DNA of 64,000 nt from Microbacterium ginsengiterrae. GTDB taxonomy: Bacteria > Actinomycetota > Actinomycetes > Actinomycetales > Microbacteriaceae. Position 1 is the first letter of the stretch. The number at the start of each line of letters is the position of its first letter. The stretch covers positions 1,922,001-1,986,000 of the forward strand of contig NZ_JACHMU010000001.1 of the NCBI RefSeq assembly GCF_014205075.1, in the 5' to 3' direction. The position numbers and the translations under genes are program-made. The notes under the pieces were generated by a model. The model was not told where the DNA came from and ran no database searches. It saw only the letters and a program-made list of their open reading frames with translations. Of this stretch, positions 60,984 through 64,000 are shown piece by piece.

Positions 60984-61925
60984 TCAGATCCCGGCTCCGC
61001 CCCAGGTCATCGACTCGGTGTAGCGGAGCAGGACGCCCTCGCGCAGCGCCCACGGCGAGACCTCGATCTCGTCGATGTCGAGCATCTTCATCGCGGTGTG
61101 CAGGCACACGGCCGCCGCGACGATCTGGAACGTCCGGTCGGGCGTGATCCCGGGTAGCTCCTGACGAGCGGATGCCGGGATCCTGGCCAGCCGCGGAATC
61201 CACGACTTCAACGACGACCGCGACATGACCGTGCGGTCGAACCCGAGCCCGGAGACCTCACGGCCGGCGAGGTTCGCCAGCGACCGGATCGCCTTCGACG
61301 ATCCCACCAGGTGGTCGGGCGCAGGCAAGGCGTTCAGACGGTCGGCGACGGGCGCGAGCACCTCTCTGGCGTGCACCCGCAGCCGCTCGACGGCATCCTC
61401 ACCCGGCGGGTCCTCCGGCAGGAACTGCACCGTCATGCGTCCGGCGCCGAGGGGAACGGATGCCGCCACCTCCGGCAGCTCGTCGCCACCCGCGGCGAAC
61501 TCGAACGAGCCGCCTCCGATGTCGAGGAGCAGGATGCGACCGGCATCCCACCCGAACCACCGACGCACCGCGAGGAAGGTGAGCTCGGCCTCCTCCTCAC
61601 CGGTGAGGACCTGCAGGGGCGAGCCGAGCGCGCGCTCTATGCGCGCCATGACCTCTTCGCCGTTGAGCGCCTCGCGCACCGCGCTCGTCGCGGTCGCGAG
61701 CAGGGTGTCGACCCGCTCGTCCTCGGCGATGCGGCGGGCACGGGCGACGGCATCCACGAGGGCCTGCACTCCCTCTTCGCTGATCGCGCCTTCCGGGGTG
61801 AGGAACCGCATGAGGCGCACGACGCTGCGGTCACTGGTCGTGGCGTGCGGTCTGCCGCCGGGGCGGGCATCGGCGGCGAGCAGGTGGACGGTGTTCGACC
61901 CGATGTCGAGGATTCCCAAGCGCAC
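60984..61925 (-). CDS. Ppx/GppA-family exopolyphosphatase / guanosine pentaphosphatase
   Basis: 313 residues. The actin-like ATPase fold shows [14 protein letters not shown] at 5-18, [11 protein letters not shown], the phosphate-binding [12 protein letters not shown] and the late [11 protein letters not shown]. Family members hydrolyse polyphosphate or pppGpp; actinobacteria often have two copies with different preferences, and which one this is cannot be told. The length is that of the short form without the C-terminal HD-like domain. It is divergent from coaA. Confidence 0.92.
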   Translation of the reverse strand: MRLGILDIGSNTVHLLAADARPGGRPHATTSDRSVVRLMRFLTPEGAISEEGVQALVDAVARARRIAEDERVDTLLATATSAVREALNGEEVMARIERALGSPLQVLTGEEEAELTFLAVRRWFGWDAGRILLLDIGGGSFEFAAGGDELPEVAASVPLGAGRMTVQFLPEDPPGEDAVERLRVHAREVLAPVADRLNALPAPDHLVGSSKAIRSLANLAGREVSGLGFDRTVMSRSSLKSWIPRLARIPASARQELPGITPDRTFQIVAAAVCLHTAMKMLDIDEIEVSPWALREGVLLRYTESMTWGGAGI

Positions 61926-61997
61926 GGGATGAGACTACTCGCGGCGACCGCGCGAAGGCGCGGACCGGTGGGGCGGACGCGCGGATACGATGGTGCC

Positions 61998-62942
61998 GTG
62001 ACCACCGCCGACCAGACCACGCCGCTGTCGCCGTACCGTGAGATCGGACGCGCGGAATGGGCGCGACTGGCCGCAGGGCTCGACCAGCCCCTCAGCGAGA
62101 CGGAGGTCGTCGAGCTGCGCGGCATCGGCGACCGCCTCGACCTCACCGAGGTGCGTGAGGTGTACCTGCCGCTGAGCCGGCTGCTGAGTCTGTACGCCAC
62201 CGCCACCAAGCAGCTCGGCGCGGCGACGAGCACCTTCCTCGAAGAGGAGGACGTCACCACGCCGTTCGTCGTCGGCGTCGCCGGATCCGTCGCGGTCGGC
62301 AAGTCCACGATCGCTCGTCTGCTGCGCGAGCTGATGAGCCGGTGGCCGGGGACGCCCCGTGTCGAACTGGTGACAACGGACGGCTTCCTCTACCCGAACG
62401 CCGAGCTCGAGCGCCGCGGCCTCATGGACCGCAAGGGCTTCCCCGAGTCGTACGACCGGCGGGCACTGCTGGAGTTCCTCACCGAAGTGAAGTCCGGCGC
62501 GGAGGAGGTGCGCGCACCGTTCTATTCGCACATGCGGTACGACATCGTCCCCGACGCCACGGTCGTCGTTCGCCGCCCCGACGTCGTGATCGTCGAGGGG
62601 CTCAACGTGCTGCAGCCGCCGCCGGCGCCCAACGACGTCGCCGTGAGCGACCTGTTCGACTTCTCCCTGTACGTCGACGCCGACCCCGACCACATCGAGA
62701 AGTGGTACATCGACCGCTTCCTCGCCCTGCGGCAGGGCGCGTTCGCCAATCCGTCGTCCTACTTCAACGTGTTCGCGCAGCTCACCGACGACGAGGCCCG
62801 TACGACCGCACGCGGATACTGGCGCGACATCAACATGCCCAACCTCCTCGAGAACGTCATGCCGACCAGGCACAGGGCGACCCTCGTGCTCAACAAGGGC
62901 ATCGACCACAACGTCGAGAGCGTGCTGCTGCGCAAGCTTTGA
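61998..62942 (+). CDS. coaA: Pantothenate kinase, type I
   Basis: 314 residues from a GTG at 61998; the longer frame upstream is antisense of the phosphatase gene. The P-loop [12 protein letters not shown] is at 93-104, followed by [30 protein letters not shown] and [21 protein letters not shown], all diagnostic of CoaA. It phosphorylates pantothenate in the first step of coenzyme A synthesis and is usually inhibited by CoA. Next to glmS, as in many actinobacteria. Confidence 0.95.
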   Translation: MTTADQTTPLSPYREIGRAEWARLAAGLDQPLSETEVVELRGIGDRLDLTEVREVYLPLSRLLSLYATATKQLGAATSTFLEEEDVTTPFVVGVAGSVAVGKSTIARLLRELMSRWPGTPRVELVTTDGFLYPNAELERRGLMDRKGFPESYDRRALLEFLTEVKSGAEEVRAPFYSHMRYDIVPDATVVVRRPDVVIVEGLNVLQPPPAPNDVAVSDLFDFSLYVDADPDHIEKWYIDRFLALRQGAFANPSSYFNVFAQLTDDEARTTARGYWRDINMPNLLENVMPTRHRATLVLNKGIDHNVESVLLRKL

Positions 62943-62990
62943 CAAGCGCCGGAGCAATGCGCGCAGCGCGTTGATGCGGCGGCTTGTCAA
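62939..62990 (+). terminator. Hairpin over the coaA stop codon
   Basis: TTGACAAGCGCCG at the coaA stop and CGGCGGCTTGTCAA at 62977-62990 pair over about 13 bp with one bulge. The loop is long and no T-run follows, so this is a weak terminator candidate. Confidence 0.4.
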
Positions 62991-63018
62991 GGTTGAGCGA
63001 GCGAAGCGAGTCGAAACC
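62991..63018. repeat. Probable dispersed intergenic repeat
   Basis: The stretch containing TTGAGCGAGCGAAGCGAG and then TCGAAACC lies between coaA and glmS. Sequences of this kind recur between genes in Microbacteriaceae genomes (recalled, not searched). Only one copy was noticed in this window. Confidence 0.4.
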
Positions 63019-63082
63019 TCTGATCCGCGGCATCCAATTTCGTTCGGGATCCTCGCAAAAATCCGCGCTTATCCTTGACCGC

Positions 63083-64000
63083 ATGTGTGGAATCGTCGGA
63101 TACGTGGGCCCGCGCCCCAGCCAGGACATCCTTATCGCTGGGCTCGCCCGCCTCGAGTACCGCGGGTATGACTCCGCGGGCATCGCTGTCATCGACGGCG
63201 AAGGACACCTCGGCATGCGCAAGAAGGCCGGGAAGCTCAACGCGCTGCGCGACTCGCTCGCGGACGCGCCGCTCGGCGACGGCACGACCGGCATCGGTCA
63301 CACCCGCTGGGCGACGCACGGCGGGCCGACCGACGTCAACGCGCACCCGCACCTCGCAGACGGTGGCAAGCTCGCCGTCATCCACAACGGCATCATCGAG
63401 AACTTCGCCGCCCTCCGCGAAGAGCTCCTCGCCGACGGTGTGGAGTTCCTCAGCGAGACGGACACCGAGGTCGCCGCGGCCCTGCTCGGCCGCGAGTACG
63501 CCACGAGCGGCAACCTCCAGGACGCGTTCCAGCGCGTCGTGAACCGGCTGGAGGGGGCGTTCACGCTCCTCGCCATGCATCAGGACCACCCCGGTCTCGT
63601 CGTCGGCGCGCGCCGCAACTCGCCGCTGGTGATCGGCCTCGGCGAGGGGGAGAACTTCCTCGGATCCGACGTCGCCGCCTTCGTGGAGCACACGCGCAAG
63701 GCGCTCGCGATCGGACAGGACCAGATCGTCTCGATCACCCCGTCCGACGTCACCGTCACCGACTTCGAGGGCAACCCCGTCCAGGCGGAGCCGTTCGAGG
63801 TCTCCTGGGACGCCGCCGCCGCCGAGAAGGGCGGCTGGTCGTCGTTCATGGCCAAGGAGGTCGCCGAGCAGCCGGAGGCCGTCGCGAACACCATCCGCGG
63901 CCGCGTGCGCGACGGTGCCGTCGTCATCCCCGAACTCGACGGCCTCGATGAGCTCTTCATCGGCATCAACCGTGTGATCATCACCGCCTGCGGCACGGCG
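63083..64000 (+). CDS. glmS: Glutamine-fructose-6-phosphate aminotransferase, 3' end cut by window edge
   Basis: 306 codons from an ATG at 63083 to the window edge. MCGIVGYVG exposes the catalytic Cys2 after Met removal. The class II glutaminase domain (about 2-230) includes YRGYDSAGIAV, GHTRWATHGGP, NAHPH and HNGIIENF. The sequence then runs through WSSFMAKEVAEQPEAV into the first SIS domain, ending at VIITACGTA. It makes glucosamine 6-phosphate, the entry to UDP-GlcNAc for peptidoglycan and other glycans. About half of the protein lies outside the window. Confidence 0.96.
   Translation, partial: MCGIVGYVGPRPSQDILIAGLARLEYRGYDSAGIAVIDGEGHLGMRKKAGKLNALRDSLADAPLGDGTTGIGHTRWATHGGPTDVNAHPHLADGGKLAVIHNGIIENFAALREELLADGVEFLSETDTEVAAALLGREYATSGNLQDAFQRVVNRLEGAFTLLAMHQDHPGLVVGARRNSPLVIGLGEGENFLGSDVAAFVEHTRKALAIGQDQIVSITPSDVTVTDFEGNPVQAEPFEVSWDAAAAEKGGWSSFMAKEVAEQPEAVANTIRGRVRDGAVVIPELDGLDELFIGINRVIITACGTA

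Overview
The window is high-GC DNA with many GTG starts, tightly packed operons and actinobacterial signature families (DUF222/HNH, DUF4012, choice-of-anchor G, LAxTG/LPxTG-like anchors, sugar ABC importers without their own ATPase). It most resembles a Microbacteriaceae chromosome, probably Microbacterium or a close relative. That placement is inferred from gene content; no database search was possible. No rRNA, tRNA, CRISPR array, insertion sequence or phage gene was seen.

Layout. 1-2.3 kb: a truncated DUF222/HNH gene, a small membrane protein and an LPATG-anchored surface protein. 2.4-24.5 kb: a cell-surface polysaccharide locus. It holds a DUF4012 membrane protein, dTDP-rhamnose genes rmlA, rmlB and a fused rmlC-rmlD, a UDP-glucose dehydrogenase, GDP-fucose genes gmd and fcl, glycosyltransferases, a hexapeptide acyltransferase, a Wzx-type flippase, an initiating polyprenyl glycosylphosphotransferase, a Wzc-like tyrosine autokinase and an O-antigen ligase/polymerase. 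A CPBP protease gene lies inside it and a remnant of a second copy lies at its edge. The middle of the locus (about 11.5-18 kb) is visibly richer in A+T and changes strand often, which suggests exchange.

24.7-40.5 kb: a glycan-utilisation locus with an acetyl esterase, an oligosaccharide ABC importer (two permeases plus lipoprotein), a YesL/DUF624 protein, a LacI regulator, a GH95 alpha-L-fucosidase, a GH42 beta-galactosidase, a GH31 alpha-xylosidase and a GH3 glucosidase. Together these match the bonds of acetylated, fucosylated xyloglucan side chains. Related 16-bp palindromes in both divergent promoter regions point to one LacI-type regulon.

40.7-53.4 kb: a FUSC membrane protein, a low-molecular-weight tyrosine phosphatase (possible partner of the Wzc-like kinase), two related lipoproteins followed by a processive GT2 synthase, an OmpR-type regulator, a membrane-anchored GH6 glycanase, a membrane protein with a degenerate GGDEF-like domain, a PAS histidine kinase, a VanZ-like protein, a 50-aa acidic protein and a NarL-type two-component pair. 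The GT2/GH6 pairing is reminiscent of cellulose-like polymer loci.

53.5-60.9 kb: surface-protein genes built around a SipW-type signal peptidase. They comprise a WNDNEW-signal secreted protein, an LAKTG-anchored protein, two choice-of-anchor G proteins and a decayed anchored protein. 61-64 kb is core chromosome: ppx/gppA-type phosphatase, coaA, and glmS running off the right edge.
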